Origin: Tieghemiomyces parasiticus
Lineage: Eukaryota; Kickxellomycota; Dimargaritomycetes; Dimargaritales; Dimargaritaceae
Length of the DNA: 41,888 bases
Direction: 5' to 3'
Assembly (NCBI GenBank): GCA_027575765.1
Contig: JANBPT010000357.1
Span: 1 to 41,888, forward strand
In this document: positions 1 to 12,706 of the stretch, in pieces
Layout of the letters: each line of letters starts with the position of its first letter
Position numbering within the stretch: position 1 is the stretch's first letter
The notes under the pieces: generated by a model
Database searches by the model: none
Seen by the model: only the letters and a program-made list of their open reading frames with translations
Told to the model about the DNA's origin: nothing
Program-made: the position numbers and the translations under genes

Positions 1-2
1 CT

Positions 3-182
3 GACCTAGACCGCCTGGGCAGCCCTGTCTCCGAGAAACCCCACAGCCCACTGTCCTTCCCGGACCCCTATTCCGATCTGGAGTTAGATGCAGTTAATGC
101 GCCAGCCATACACTCGTGGCATGACATGGTGGACGAGCCGAAATTCCAGCCGGGAGACCCCGACTTTAAAATCCTTCTATAA
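3..182 (+). CDS. C-terminal end of an unidentified protein (partial)
   Basis: An open frame runs in from the left edge and stops with TAA at 180-182, giving 59 residues. The peptide is rich in Pro, Ser and Asp and ends in FKILL. It looks like a disordered acidic tail with no recognisable domain. The region upstream of the stop is open and coding-like, while the DNA after it is not. I do not recognise the family, and the 5' part lies outside the window. An intron just inside the edge cannot be excluded. Confidence 0.5.
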   Translation, partial: DLDRLGSPVSEKPHSPLSFPDPYSDLELDAVNAPAIHSWHDMVDEPKFQPGDPDFKILL

Positions 183-1414
183 TCGAAACCTACGGGCGTC
201 GGTCGTCATTATTGTGTTATATTGGTACCGTAATGAAATTGGGCTGTCTTTGACAGCCCTTAATAGGGCAGCTCTAATGCATGTGGATTAATTGGAACTC
301 TGCAACTGAGCTCCTTATTATAGACTCCAAGCCGATGAAAGGAATTCGCTATAGTAAGTGGCAGCAACAGAACTGACAGTGAAATTGGGAGTAACCGGGA
401 TTTTTTGCCACCAAAGGTAGGACTATCGATTTTTCGCATACGTAAAACACCAAGTAACTGAAACTGAAGGCATTCAATCTATGTTCAGGAGATGACTACT
501 GACAATACGTGGTACGTTTTGGTGTCCATAAAGGAGTCTTGACACCCATTGGACAAGTAGACAAGCGGGGTAGGTGTATTAGAGGCGCGGGGAATACTAT
601 GCACTGTCAAGCCAATAAAAGTAAGTGACAAAACGGAGCAGGAATTGTGGAGGAGGGTGGGGGCCTGGGTTAATATAGTTGCTGTGCGGCTGCTATATCA
701 TGAGTTCCAGTAGATAGTGTGCGGCCTCTGGTAATTACATAGTTGTTCATACAGCCTAGGAGGCCGGTGGTTTGGAAGTTCCTGCGGTTCAAGGTGCCCA
801 CTGTGTAGGTGCTACATGGAAAATTGTTCTGAAGTTTCCGTCAAACTAGGCTCTACTACCCCCCCTGAAATATTACCAAGAGAGGAAAGGTATAGATAGC
901 CAGAGAATGGCTAAAGAATCGATCTATTAGAAGGAAATGAAAACAGGCAGAGGGGAAGGGAGTGGGCGAAACTAGCAATGGGGGGGGGTCTTTGAGAGAC
1001 AAGATGTGCTATCTCTTATACACGGTCGATCTCTGGTTCCGTTGATGAGAAGGCTGGTGCTACAATGCCAGTAGATGGGCACTATGGGAAGTTATCAAAA
1101 GCTATAGTAAAGAATACACCCCAAAGAGGTGGTAGAAGATTGATTAGTGCCCATAATCACTGTGTAAAAAAGGGTGTAGTCAATAACAGCAAATCGACCA
1201 TAGGAAGGAGAAGAGATGGAGGCAACAAGAGGGTTTCCTCTTGGACATTAAAGGCAGATGGCGGGAACACCATTCATTCTAATATAAAACTTTATTACAT
1301 ATGGAATAAGGGAAAGGCCGGTGTTTCCCTGTGGAGAGAAGGGTGTTGCTACCGAAAGCCATTGCCATAAGCCACGGTTGCTAAAGGAAGAGGAAAGGGG
1401 AGGTCAAGATAGCC
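183..1414. other. Intergenic region, no supported gene
   Basis: About 1.2 kb between the partial first gene and the 3' end of SDS3. It contains short open frames without recognisable products, a C7 run (859-865) and a G9 run (980-988). The last part probably carries 3' untranslated sequence of the converging SDS3 gene. Confidence 0.6.
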
Positions 1415-2786
1415 TTACCGTTTGGACTTGGCCACGCCCTTCTTATTTGACGGACCTGACGATAACGACTATGTGGGGAAGAGAAAGGCGCAGCGCGGAC
1501 AAAGGTATATATATATATTAAAAAAGAAATAAGCACAAATGCCTAATTAGTTGCACTTGGCAGTACCTGTGCATAATTCCTGGTATACCACTGGGACGGT
1601 GGATGCCCAAGGGGCCCCCCGCATTGACTTTTACCTTCTTCATTTGGGCCAAATCGTCTAGCGCGTCCTCCTCGGGCACAGCGTGGCTGAGGGTCACAGA
1701 TGGCGGGTTCTTCTTTTTGCCCGTCTTTTGGTCGGTCTGATCCGGTCCGCGCTTGCGCAGGTTGCGTTTGGAGTTGGAACGCGAGCCGCCCTCGCCTTGG
1801 ATTTCTGAAAGAAAAAGGAGGTTGAGTAAGGCGTTGCAGGCGAGGGCCGTTAGTACTACGGTCCGCCGTCACAATCTGGCTAGCCTTGGACCACCAGGTG
1901 GCTGTTGCCAAGGTGAAACGTTTTAGGATAACCCCGGGGGACTTACCTTGCGCAATGTCCATGATGTCTTTATCGTCCTTGAGTCGCCGGAGGCGCTCCT
2001 CAATACCACTACGCAGTTTCTCGCGCAGCTCCTCCTTTTCGTTCTACAGTAGCAGTGGAATAGGTTAGGTACAAAAGTCACGTGTCAAGGTTAGTTTTGC
2101 TGGTCTGACCGATTTACCCACTTCCACTCAAATACCCAACACCCAATAGCATCACTTACCGCGTAATCCTCCTCAGCCCGGCGAACCTCGTCTACGTATA
2201 GTTGATGGGCTGAGGCAAGCTGGTAGTCACAGAGGAGCTTGGCCTTGAAAATGGCTTCTTCACGCATCTTGCCGAGTTCCACGACTTTCTCCCGATACTT
2301 AGGGTCCGTGCCTGGTCGAGCACATTGCGAGTGAGCGGTAACGACTCGAAGGATGTTTAGGTGCGTTGTCTTGGCGTGGTCTGCTATATGATAGCTGAGT
2401 GTAGGGATGAAGAGGATATGTCTAGTCCGCACCAGCGTCGGACCGGCCCAACTCACCTGCACAGATGGCCTGGGCCATATCATTGACCTCCTGGATCTTT
2501 TCCTCGTAGATACTTATAAACGCGGGCAACAAAGAATGGTGAGGAGCCGGTAACATGTTGGCATAAATAGGTGGGTGGGAGTGGGAGTGGGAGTATGAGC
2601 GGACGTCTGAGGTGACTGAGTCTCCTGAGGAGGGTAATACCTTGGTCGGTCTGTGTAATTGGGGTTGTCCGCTACTTACGCCTGGCGGTTGTTGCAAAAG
2701 TCCTGGTTGATGGCAGCCAGCTGCTGCAGAATGGCCTGCTTCTGCCGCCGGTCAACGCTCTCACCGCGTGCATACGACATGGCCAT
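1415..2786 (-). CDS. SDS3: Sds3-like subunit of the Rpd3L/Sin3 histone deacetylase complex
   Basis: Six exons on the minus strand: 2786-2680, 2512-2457, 2311-2160, 2043-1947, 1804-1635, 1468-1415. All junctions have GT/AG ends and keep phase, giving 211 residues. The protein matches the Sds3/BRMS1 family in order: an N-terminal helix (RRQKQAILQQL), the IYEEKIQEVND segment, a long Lys/Glu coiled coil (DPKYREKVVELGKM then EEDYANEKEEL), a basic NLRKRG patch and the short C-terminal motif EEDALDDLAQMKK, which resembles the SUDS3 element before its tail. In the family, Sds3 scaffolds and dimerises the Sin3-Rpd3 corepressor in the nucleus. The last exon (SLSSGPSNKKGVAKSKR) follows a strong pyrimidine-rich acceptor. 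Without that splice, translation would stop at 1518. The start is the first ATG; a TATAG directly before it looks like an acceptor, so a 5' untranslated exon is possible. At 211 residues it is shorter than the animal protein. It is head to head with RRP46. Confidence 0.82.
1506..1519. repeat. TA dinucleotide repeat in the last SDS3 intron
   Basis: A short alternating TA tract lies inside the proposed last intron (1634-1469) of SDS3. It is a simple microsatellite with no other evident role. Confidence 0.7.
2571..2593. repeat. Short GTGGGA tandem repeat in SDS3 intron 1
   Basis: About four imperfect copies of a GTGGGA-like unit lie inside the first SDS3 intron (2679-2513). On the gene strand they read as a pyrimidine-rich CCCACT repeat. 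Confidence 0.6.
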
Positions 2787-3447
2787 CTATAGTGAAGGAT
2801 GTGAGAGAGCTGGCTACTGGTTAGGAAAATGGGCGAGGTTAGGGCGGGTGCGAATAGAGACGTAGCCTACATGCGCAATGTGCAATGCAATGAGCGGCGA
2901 AGTCAGGTCAGCGGTAAGAGAATGTACAGCTCAGGTCGATGGAAAAAAAATAAGGGGCACCGGTGACAGGAAGAAAGGCAAACGGGATGGGGGTACGTGA
3001 GCTCAATGGAGAGGGCGCCGTTATGCGTATAAACTGACAGGATAAGCAGGCGCGTGGTGGTGTGGCCAGGAGGCTGTTGTCCTGGGCTCTCGGCCTACTT
3101 CCGGTGAAAGGGGGAAGGCGCCCCTGCCCCCTCCCCCACCTCTACCAGAGACTCCGAGCGCATAACTGGACGCGACCAACTTAGCCCCAGAGTAGGTCCC
3201 GCCACGTTAACGGTTGTTTCGGCGTAACAAGCCGAAAGTAGAAAAAAAAGGTTGGCCACCAGTCGGCCGACGCCCACAGGCTCAGTCCAGCCGAAAGTGC
3301 GGCATTCCGTTGGCAGCCAGCAGGCGCCTCAAATGCATCTCGTTTGAATACTTGCCCTCCCAATTCAGCCGATTAATAACCATTTAATCACCAAAGCCTA
3401 GCATCTACCGTCTCGCATTCCCGGCCCCTCCAGCCGCCATCTACGCC
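2787..3447. promoter_or_regulatory. Divergent promoter region between SDS3 and RRP46
   Basis: 661 bp separate the two start codons, which face away from each other. It must hold both promoters and 5' leaders. No clear TATA box stands out. Just upstream of SDS3, on its strand, a CTAAC-like branch site and a pyrimidine-rich stretch end in TATAG at the ATG, which may be an intron in the 5' untranslated region. Confidence 0.5.
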
Positions 3448-4750
3448 ATGAGCACCTGCAAATTTAAGCGCGCGGACGGTCGGTCCGACAAGCAGATCCG
3501 GCCTTACGAGATGACCCAGGCCCTGCTCAACCGCGCCGACGGCTCCGCCCGGTTCACCCAAACACCCAGCAGCGTGCTTTGCGCCGTGTACGGTCCGATG
3601 GAGGTCCGCATTCGGGACGAAAAGGTCGACCAGGCCACCATCGAGGTGCATTACAAGCCACTGGCTTCAGTATCGAGTAGGTTGGGTCCTTGAATTTTGC
3701 ATCCTTGGTGGTCGAATTCATGCACGGCGATACTACCGGGCCACCAAGCGACGTTCTATCCGGCTACCTACTCCCCCCCGCCCCACACTCGAATTCTCGT
3801 TTTAACTAACCCTATTCCAATATGTTATCACCCCGCTGACTCCTTACACTGTTTTCCCCTCTATAGGCATTCGGGATCGGTGGGTGGAGCACAGCATACG
3901 CCGCGTGTTCGAGGGTGTTATTCTGACCAACTTGAACCCTAGTACCCTGATCCGTATCGAACTCCAAGAGATGAGCGCCCACGGCTCGGTAGGTTTACAT
4001 ACGCCCTGCCACAGCCCACCAACCTAGCTGCTGGACCTGCCGTTTCCCGAGGAATCCCGAACCAACCCACTTCATTAACCGCTGCCACTAACGTGTTGTA
4101 ACCGACCCGCTTTTTGTAGACCCTATCCGCGGCCTTTAACGCTGCCACAGTGGCCCTGATGGACGCTGGTGTACCGATGCAGACGCTGGTCGCGAGCGTG
4201 ACCTGCGCCATCGACGAACAAGACCGGATGCTTCTGGACCCCACGGCCGAGGAGACGAAGGTAAGCAGATCGACCATTCTTCACTTGATTTTCTCCGTTG
4301 CTGGACTCGCCTGCGTACTGCGACATTGAGGCACAAGACTTGACTAACCATCTTTAATGTCTCGTACCACCGCTGCTTCCGCACACCAGAGCGCCTCCTC
4401 GGTTCATATCTTCGCTTTTGACACGAACGCCCGGGACATTCTCTTCAGTGATTCCATCGGCACTTTTGACCAAGCCCAGGTAGGTGTTAGCGGTTTGGTA
4501 TTTACAGTTGCTATACACCACATGCTTCTCTAGTAACTTCCCATCCGGTCACATTCTTTGTGGACATATCTAATACCAGCAATGCACCCTGCCGCCCCTA
4601 CAATTGCTCCTATTTACCACAACCCACCAGTACGAGCAGTGCTACAAACTTTGCCAGGCGGCTGCCGAGAAAACCATCGAATTTATAAGAAAAGCCACCA
4701 CCAAGCGGTTGTTGACCCAGGCCCAGCAGATCAAGTCAGGCAAAGCCTAG
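3448..4750 (+). CDS. RRP46: Exosome complex component Rrp46 (EXOSC5-like)
   Basis: Five exons: 3448-3676, 3867-3988, 4120-4260, 4390-4479, 4631-4750, with phase-consistent GT/AG junctions and donors GTAGGT or GTAAGC. The product is 233 residues, the normal size for this family. RNase PH-fold hallmarks are visible in order: LLNRADGSARF, VLCAVYGPMEV, WVEHSIRRVFEGV, RIELQEMSAHGS, LSAAFNAATVALMDAGVPM and a CYKLCQAAAEKTIEF C-terminal helix. These follow the EXOSC5/Rrp46 pattern (SARF..., ALVDAGVPM, QQC.AAAQAA) rather than Rrp41 or Mtr3. Rrp46 is a catalytically inert subunit of the six-membered exosome ring in nucleus and cytoplasm, supporting 3'-5' RNA decay and processing. It is divergent from SDS3 and converges on the TVP15-like gene. 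An AATAAA lies 55 nt after the stop. Confidence 0.92.
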
Positions 4751-5279
4751 TGAGATTTACAATGGGGCAGGATTCAAGCCAACTCAGACCGCTAACCCCC
4801 TACGAAATAAAAGAGCGAAGTATTATTTTGGTAGAACGTGTCTGGTGGTAAAGATAACCTTCGAGATTGTGTACCAAAATGCAAAGAGATGGACTAAAAT
4901 CACATTTAATGGGCTAAAACTCCGGATAATAGGGAAAACAGTGGGTCAAAAAAGTGGAATGAATGACCGTCGGTAGGCTATGAGAGAATGGGACCGAGAG
5001 CAAGAAAAAGGGACAGGTGAATGCTAAGGAACGGCGGGAGAGTGGTGGTTGGAGTAAGCTGGGGAGAAGTTGCCCAGGGTTACGCAGGGCAAGGGATAAG
5101 TACAGGCAGTCAGGTGATCTGACGGGTTAAAAATGTAGTGGGAGGAGACTGGGGTGATTGACAAGCCTGGACAGTGAGTGCCCTGACAAATCGACCAGGG
5201 CGGAGGGAAGGGGACTGAGTAGGTACTGACACGTAGATACCCAGGGTTAGAGACCCGCAGGCCTCGGGCGGAATTGATT
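4751..5279. other. Convergent intergenic region RRP46 / TVP15-like
   Basis: 529 bp between two convergent stops. It holds the RRP46 polyadenylation signal and, presumably, both 3' untranslated regions. Nothing else recognisable. Confidence 0.6.
4806..4811 (+). terminator. AATAAA polyadenylation signal of RRP46
   Basis: Canonical AATAAA hexamer 55 nt downstream of the RRP46 TAG, on the same strand. Confidence 0.5.
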
Positions 5280-5744
5280 CTACACGTAGGCGGCAGGCAG
5301 GTTATACCGGGAGTCCATAGCGGGATAGGCCACGACGGGATGGACCGGAGCGGGGGCCATGGGGTTGCGCGAGTAAAACTCAAAGCTGGTGAAGTGCATC
5401 AAACAGAACAGGATGGCGATGGCCCCGACGATACCGGCGGCAATCAAGTGGTAGAGCGGCGGGGCCAGGATGAGGACGGCCAGGAAGAGGTAGAGGATAC
5501 CGCGGCCCAAGAACATGAACAAAAACTCACACTTGCTCCACAGGAACCACGGCCGGCTGAGCTCGAGTGCCAGAATAAGTACCGTCACGGCGAGGCAGAG
5601 GACCCCAATCACGATGGGCTGGAAGCCATTGGTGATGATGAACATGACGCCGGCGACGGCCACGAGGCCCGCCACCACCACATTCAGCAGGCGAAAGAGC
5701 CAGCTGAGACTGGTGTCGTTGCCGACGTACCCCGCGTTGGCCAT
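5280..5744 (-). CDS. Tvp15-like / COPI-associated Golgi membrane protein
   Basis: Intronless, 154 residues. Four hydrophobic segments are visible at about residues 17-38, 43-60, 74-95 and 98-118, typical of a small four-helix Golgi protein. The segment FLFMFLGRGILYLF matches the conserved GRG-x-x-Y-x-F motif of the COPI-associated protein family (Pfam COPI_assoc), which includes yeast Tvp15. The start at MANAGYVG is the first ATG before the first helix, and the C-terminal tail is short and cytosolic in character. Family members reside in late Golgi or endosomal membranes and travel with COPI vesicles; their biochemical role is poorly known. The gene converges with RRP46 and its 5' side faces the xylulokinase gene. 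The fold and family are fairly secure; exact orthology to Tvp15 is inferred. Confidence 0.8.
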   Translation of the reverse strand: MANAGYVGNDTSLSWLFRLLNVVVAGLVAVAGVMFIITNGFQPIVIGVLCLAVTVLILALELSRPWFLWSKCEFLFMFLGRGILYLFLAVLILAPPLYHLIAAGIVGAIAILFCLMHFTSFEFYSRNPMAPAPVHPVVAYPAMDSRYNLPAAYV

Positions 5745-7006
5745 TACAGTGGTAGGTGGGTGGCTGTGGGATTATGAGGGAGGGAGGAGGGGCGGCAGAG
5801 AGATGGTTGGGAGGCGGCGAGTACGAATGCGGGAGAAGGGTACGCGTGCAGTAATAGGCGCGTATAGGGAATGTGAGGCAGGTTGTAGACGTCAGAACCC
5901 CGAGGCGTCGTTGTCGCACCGCGTAGTAGACGGCCAGGGAGGGAGACGTAGGTGGCGGTGGTTTGCGAGCCGGAGAAAGGCAAGCGGGTATTATACAGTG
6001 TACCGAGACAGAATAAAGGACAGCGATTGAACGTACCGAGGAAAAAACAAAGACTCTAAGGGAGGAAAGAGAAGTGGAGAGGAACAAGCAGGGCCGCGTA
6101 GGCAACGGAAGGGGGACAGGCGTTAATATATTACAGCGACCGCGTTACGCGTCTGTTCGCTCGGCATAGACTCTGTCCATTGTGAGCCCGGGAGAGAGGC
6201 AAGTGACGGCACTGATAAGGGGAAGGGCCTGCCTCCCCCCGCTGCGCTGTCCCCTGGGCCATCGAAAACTATTTCGTCGAAAATGACAATGCCATGTAAA
6301 CTCCGCCGGCCCTTGAAGCTGGCGATGGCTAACCTTGACGCGTTGATTGGCCCAGTACGCGATCCTGGTACATCATAACCCCAGGTCTCCCACCATTTTA
6401 CCCCACCGCCACCCCCCCTCTGTGAGGTCATGCTGGGCGGGAATTTGAGTTTGGGCCCTGTGGCACAAAAAACCCCAGGGAGGCGCGGGTGCTGTCGTTA
6501 CACAGGCCCCGCGACGCGTCGACCCCCCCTATCTGAATGCTGGATCGCCCTGGCCCTAGCTTGCGCTCTTCCGAGTAACGGCTGGGCGTCGGGACATTTA
6601 CTGCCTCCCCAGCCCTGCGCCGCCGTCTGGAATTGCCGGGTACACCACGTATCTACTATCCCCTTCGGAGATTGAGAGAACGGGTGACGTATCAAGGTCC
6701 ACAGTTGGGGAGTGATCGAGGTTGACTCCCTAGTCCCCAAGAAGCTTTGGTCGCAGTAGAACCATGAAGGGGCCTCGCGTCACTCTCGCCATTGGATATG
6801 TACGCCTGGTACGGTAGCGCTGCGTTGCTGCGCTCAAGCCCCGCTCCATGGGCGGCAAGGCCTTGGCGACGTGCCCTGCCCACGATGGATGCATAACATC
6901 TCCCACAGAGGGACCCTAGAAACCTAGCTGACCAGCCCATTCGTTCACCACATTGTTACCCATTGCCCTCATTCAGCTTCCCCATTCCACTCCTCACCCT
7001 CCCAGT
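5745..7006. promoter_or_regulatory. Divergent intergenic region TVP15-like / xylulokinase
   Basis: 1.26 kb upstream of both genes. Open frames on either strand are Pro, Ser and Arg-rich and look like by-products of composition. C-rich runs occur near 6412-6419 and 6525-6531. No clear TATA box or gene. Confidence 0.55.
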
Positions 7007-9164
<2,158 letters not shown>

Positions 9165-9511
9165 CCCAGATCCTCCACCCCTCCTACCCTACCCGTTAAC
9201 CTAGGGTCATTCAAATCGATATCACGTGATATACCCTAATGAATTTTTGTCCACGAGCTAGGGATTCAGGAGCATAGGAGCGGCGGTTAAATGGTGGACG
9301 TTTAGAGGGTATGGTCCAAGAGAGGCCGGTATAAGGCTCCTACTACCCCCCCGATTCAAGTGGCGCCAGAAGGACACTGAAGCGATTCACCCACCGATTC
9401 AATAGTGTTCCCAATTGGCACGCTGTGAACATGGGCATGCCATCTTCCCAGCGCGCATGTCAACCCCCTCCTTCTTCCATGCCAACTGCGTGCCATTAGT
9501 TTAGCTTCGCC
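9165..9511. other. Intergenic region xylulokinase / PPR gene
   Basis: 347 bp between tandem genes. It should hold the xylulokinase 3' end and the PPR promoter. No canonical AATAAA or TATA box is evident. Confidence 0.5.
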
Positions 9512-12500
9512 ATGCTGCCCCGAGTCCGCATTCCCCCGACCCGGCGTCTCGGTGGGCGTGACACGACGTCGCATCCCCGGCGTCCTGGAAATCGGCCCAC
9601 TTTACTACGCCCTCTACCCATCCTCCCTGCTACATGGCCGACTTTACCCGGGGGCTACACCGCCCCTCGTCGCCACAACTACACCGCCTCCAAACTCCCC
9701 CCGCCACAGGTCCCGCAGCCCTATGTCGGTCGGGCCGAATTCCTTCGCCAATCCGGCTCAGCCCAGTCGGCCGCCGAAGTCGTTGATCTTTACATGGTGG
9801 CCCAGCGAAACGGCGTTACGAATTACCTCTCTTCAACCGACTACCGCCAGCTCGTTCGCCGGCTCCTCCAACTCTACGCTACCACTCTAAAGCCTGTCCA
9901 GGGGAGGGGCACCCCAGCACCCCGTCGCCACCTGCCCGTGGAGACCTTGTCCGATAATGCCGAAACGGCTACTGTCGTCACCAGGGAAAGTCGGGCCAAC
10001 ACTGTCGAGGGAATCGTTGAGTTTCTCCTCCACTGGGTCCAGAAACGCCGGTTAGACCGATCAGCCATAGGTGATGAGGAAGGACCTCCGGCAGATTTAC
10101 CGTTTGTTAATGATGATTTCAACGTGGTCATCTATGCTCTGGCCCGACTGGGCCGGTTAGAAACGGCCTGGGAGTTTTGCCAGCGTGCCGCGGTCGAACG
10201 GATCAAGCTGCAGCCCGAGACCCTCAGCCATCTGCTACATCAGATTGTTCACCATGCCAACCAATCCACCAGGGTATCGTCGCTGTCGTCGTCACCGGCC
10301 GCATTGGCGTCTGAAATGAAGGGCGGGCAGCATTTGGTCCGGAACCATCGAGGCGACCTCGACGCCGCCGAACGGCTCTACCTCTATTGCCAGCGTCAGA
10401 AAATTCACCTTCCGACCAACGCCTATCACGTCCTGCTTGAGCTAGCCATGAAGCACGGGGCCGACCAGTTTGGCACGCGATTGTGCCGGGACCTGCAGGC
10501 GTCCGGCCAGACCCTGACCGATCTCAGTCATGCCCTCATCATTCGGGTGTATGCCGCTCACCATCAGCGTGAGCAGGCCCTCAAGCATTACAATTGGATG
10601 AGCCAGCAACTGCTAATCAAACCTACCGCCGCTTCTGCCCCGCACCTCATCACGGCGCTTGGCCAGTTGGGCCAATTTTCCGAAGCGTGGCTAATCTATA
10701 CTAGCGTCGTGCGAGACGTGCAGCAGGTTGACTCGGTGGGGGCCACCAGCACCACCACTACCCCTCCTCCTAAGCCTGGCCAGCGCGCTACCTCAACTCC
10801 CAGTCCGCAAGCCGAGCGCCCGGCGGTTCCGGGGCCCACTGGTCTGACCTTTTCGCACTTGGCCGCCGTACGGGCCGTCACCCAGCATCAACGGTTCCAC
10901 CTACTACCGCGGATCGAAGCTGCTTTGATCGCTGAGTCGGGTGGCCAAATTGCGGCCCTGCATCACCACGCCGTCGCCGACTTGATGCGGGCGCACGCGA
11001 CGGTCGGTCACGGTGACCGCGTCCGCACGTTCTACGAAGCCGTACGCCGCCGTCTCCCTACCACTGACGACCCGTACCAGGCGGCCATCCTGCAGTCGCT
11101 GTACCGCGTGGGCGACACGGAGGCCGCACTGGCCATGTATGGCCGACTGCGGGCTACCAACGCACCCATGCCGCTCTTTGCCACCCTTTCCCTACTCGAT
11201 CTCCACCTTGACGCCGGGGACACCGCCGGGATCGTTGCCGTCCTCGACGACGCCCGGGCCTGCCCTGAAGATGACCTCCCAGATGCTTTGCTAGATAAAT
11301 TGGTCCGCGTGTTCAGTCGGTTGCAGCGTCCTGCCCTCGCGGAACACTACCGTCAGGTCCTCAACCGCCGTGACCATGGCCTGACCTACCGCGTGAGTGT
11401 CAACCTCATCGTGGCCTACGGGCGATCTGGCCGTCTTAACGATGCCTTCACAGTGTATAACCGCGCTCGGCCCGTGCTGGAGAGTGGGATAACTGAAAGA
11501 CAGCAACAGACAACCACCACCACTACCCACCAGAGCTCGTCGACCCTCATGGCTCTCTACAGCACCATGGTTAACGCCTGCCTCCATAGCCGAGAGCCGG
11601 CCAAGGCGCTGCTAGTTTTCCAACAAGCGCAAGACAGCGGTCTCCCGCTCTCCCCCGCCCTTCTGGCCGATATGATGCTCGTCTTTACCCGCCTAAACCA
11701 CGGCGACCAGGTCCACGCCCTCTTCGCTACTTACGAGGCGCTCGACCCGCCGGCCCGGCTGGACAATCTGATGCGCATTATGCATTGTTTTGAGCTCCTC
11801 GGGAATCCCGACCGCGTCCTGGCCATCTATGCTCGAATCCGTGACGCCGGGCTCACGCCGACCGCGTTTGGGTACCGCAGTATCCTCATGGCCCTCCTGC
11901 GCGGTCAGCGCACCGAAGCCATCCCGGCGATCCTGGACGATTTGGAAACCACGCCGCCCGAGTTTAATGAGCACCTGTACTGCGCCCTTCTGGAGTATTA
12001 CGATCAGGTCCATGACCTCGAGGCCGCCCGCCAGGTTTGGAAACGCCTCAGCGGGACGAGCGACCAGGCCGACAGTGATGTCGTCGGCTTACCGTCCGCC
12101 TCCGCGACCGACCGGTCCCCGGCCGTTGTCGTGGGGGAGGAGACGCTAGCTTTCCCGCAACCCCCTAAACGGGCCCCGGCCAGGGTGAGCACCACGGCGA
12201 CCATCTACGGCTTCTCGACCATGATGCGCCTCCTCGCCCACCACGATCGGCTGGACGAGTCCCTAGCCCTGTTTGAACAGCTCGATACGAACCGCCGTCG
12301 CCAACTCCACCTAGATGTTTTCCACAGTCTGCTCGCGTCCGCCGGTCGACTCGGACGTCTCGATCTGATGGTAAACCTGCTCACGGGGCCGCTCCACGAA
12401 TCACAATCAGCGACGGCCAACCGAGAGACGTGCGAAATCTTTTTGAAGTACGCGTTGCGCATAGAGAACAACGTACCGCAGATCCGACACGTTCAGCGGT

Positions 12501-12706
12501 TCGTCAGGCACCGCTGGTATCGGGTATGGCCCGAGTGGAAGGTGGTCGAGGCGGACTTGCGTCGTGAAATTGAGGCGGAGAAGAAGCAGACTTTGGTGGC
12601 GACCCTGGAGGATGGTGGCGGTCAGGTCCAACACGCTGACGGAGTGAGGGGCTCCGGGCAGGATATCGATCTGCCTGAGTGTCCAGGAATCAGCCATGAC
12701 ACATGA
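9512..12706 (+). CDS. Pentatricopeptide repeat (PPR) protein, probably mitochondrial
   Basis: Intronless, 1064 residues. The N-terminus (MLPRVRIPPTRRLGG) has many Arg and no acidic residue in the first 20, as in a mitochondrial presequence. Helical 35-residue units typical of PPRs recur from about residue 205 to 1000, for example FNVVIYALARLGRLETAWEF, YSTMVNACLHSREPAKALLVF, IMHCFELLGNPDRVLAIYARI, YGFSTMMRLLAHHDRLDESL. Ser/Thr/Pro-rich linkers interrupt the array near residues 410-440 and 660-675. PPR proteins bind organellar RNA and act in its processing, stability or translation. No SMR or endonuclease domain is visible, so no specific target can be assigned. The ATG chosen is the first one and precedes the Arg-rich leader. 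It is tandem to xylulokinase and converges on the 149-residue unknown. Confidence 0.85.
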   Translation: MLPRVRIPPTRRLGGRDTTSHPRRPGNRPTLLRPLPILPATWPTLPGGYTAPRRHNYTASKLPPPQVPQPYVGRAEFLRQSGSAQSAAEVVDLYMVAQRNGVTNYLSSTDYRQLVRRLLQLYATTLKPVQGRGTPAPRRHLPVETLSDNAETATVVTRESRANTVEGIVEFLLHWVQKRRLDRSAIGDEEGPPADLPFVNDDFNVVIYALARLGRLETAWEFCQRAAVERIKLQPETLSHLLHQIVHHANQSTRVSSLSSSPAALASEMKGGQHLVRNHRGDLDAAERLYLYCQRQKIHLPTNAYHVLLELAMKHGADQFGTRLCRDLQASGQTLTDLSHALIIRVYAAHHQREQALKHYNWMSQQLLIKPTAASAPHLITALGQLGQFSEAWLIYTSVVRDVQQVDSVGATSTTTTPPPKPGQRATSTPSPQAERPAVPGPTGLTFSHLAAVRAVTQHQRFHLLPRIEAALIAESGGQIAALHHHAVADLMRAHATVGHGDRVRTFYEAVRRRLPTTDDPYQAAILQSLYRVGDTEAALAMYGRLRATNAPMPLFATLSLLDLHLDAGDTAGIVAVLDDARACPEDDLPDALLDKLVRVFSRLQRPALAEHYRQVLNRRDHGLTYRVSVNLIVAYGRSGRLNDAFTVYNRARPVLESGITERQQQTTTTTTHQSSSTLMALYSTMVNACLHSREPAKALLVFQQAQDSGLPLSPALLADMMLVFTRLNHGDQVHALFATYEALDPPARLDNLMRIMHCFELLGNPDRVLAIYARIRDAGLTPTAFGYRSILMALLRGQRTEAIPAILDDLETTPPEFNEHLYCALLEYYDQVHDLEAARQVWKRLSGTSDQADSDVVGLPSASATDRSPAVVVGEETLAFPQPPKRAPARVSTTATIYGFSTMMRLLAHHDRLDESLALFEQLDTNRRRQLHLDVFHSLLASAGRLGRLDLMVNLLTGPLHESQSATANRETCEIFLKYALRIENNVPQIRHVQRFVRHRWYRVWPEWKVVEADLRREIEAEKKQTLVATLEDGGGQVQHADGVRGSGQDIDLPECPGISHDT

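Noticed and set aside
1065..1370. 101-codon frame before the SDS3 3' end
   Set aside because: No recognisable domain, no partner exon with consistent splice sites, and base composition like the surrounding spacer.
1518..1634. SDS3 ending at the TAA at 1518 as the main form
   Set aside because: The last exon after a strong acceptor gives a tail more in keeping with the family; kept only as a possible retained-intron form.
5527..6105. 192-codon minus-strand frame overlapping the TVP15-like 5' end
   Set aside because: It reads the TVP15-like gene out of frame and its upstream part is Ser/Pro/Arg-rich promoter sequence.
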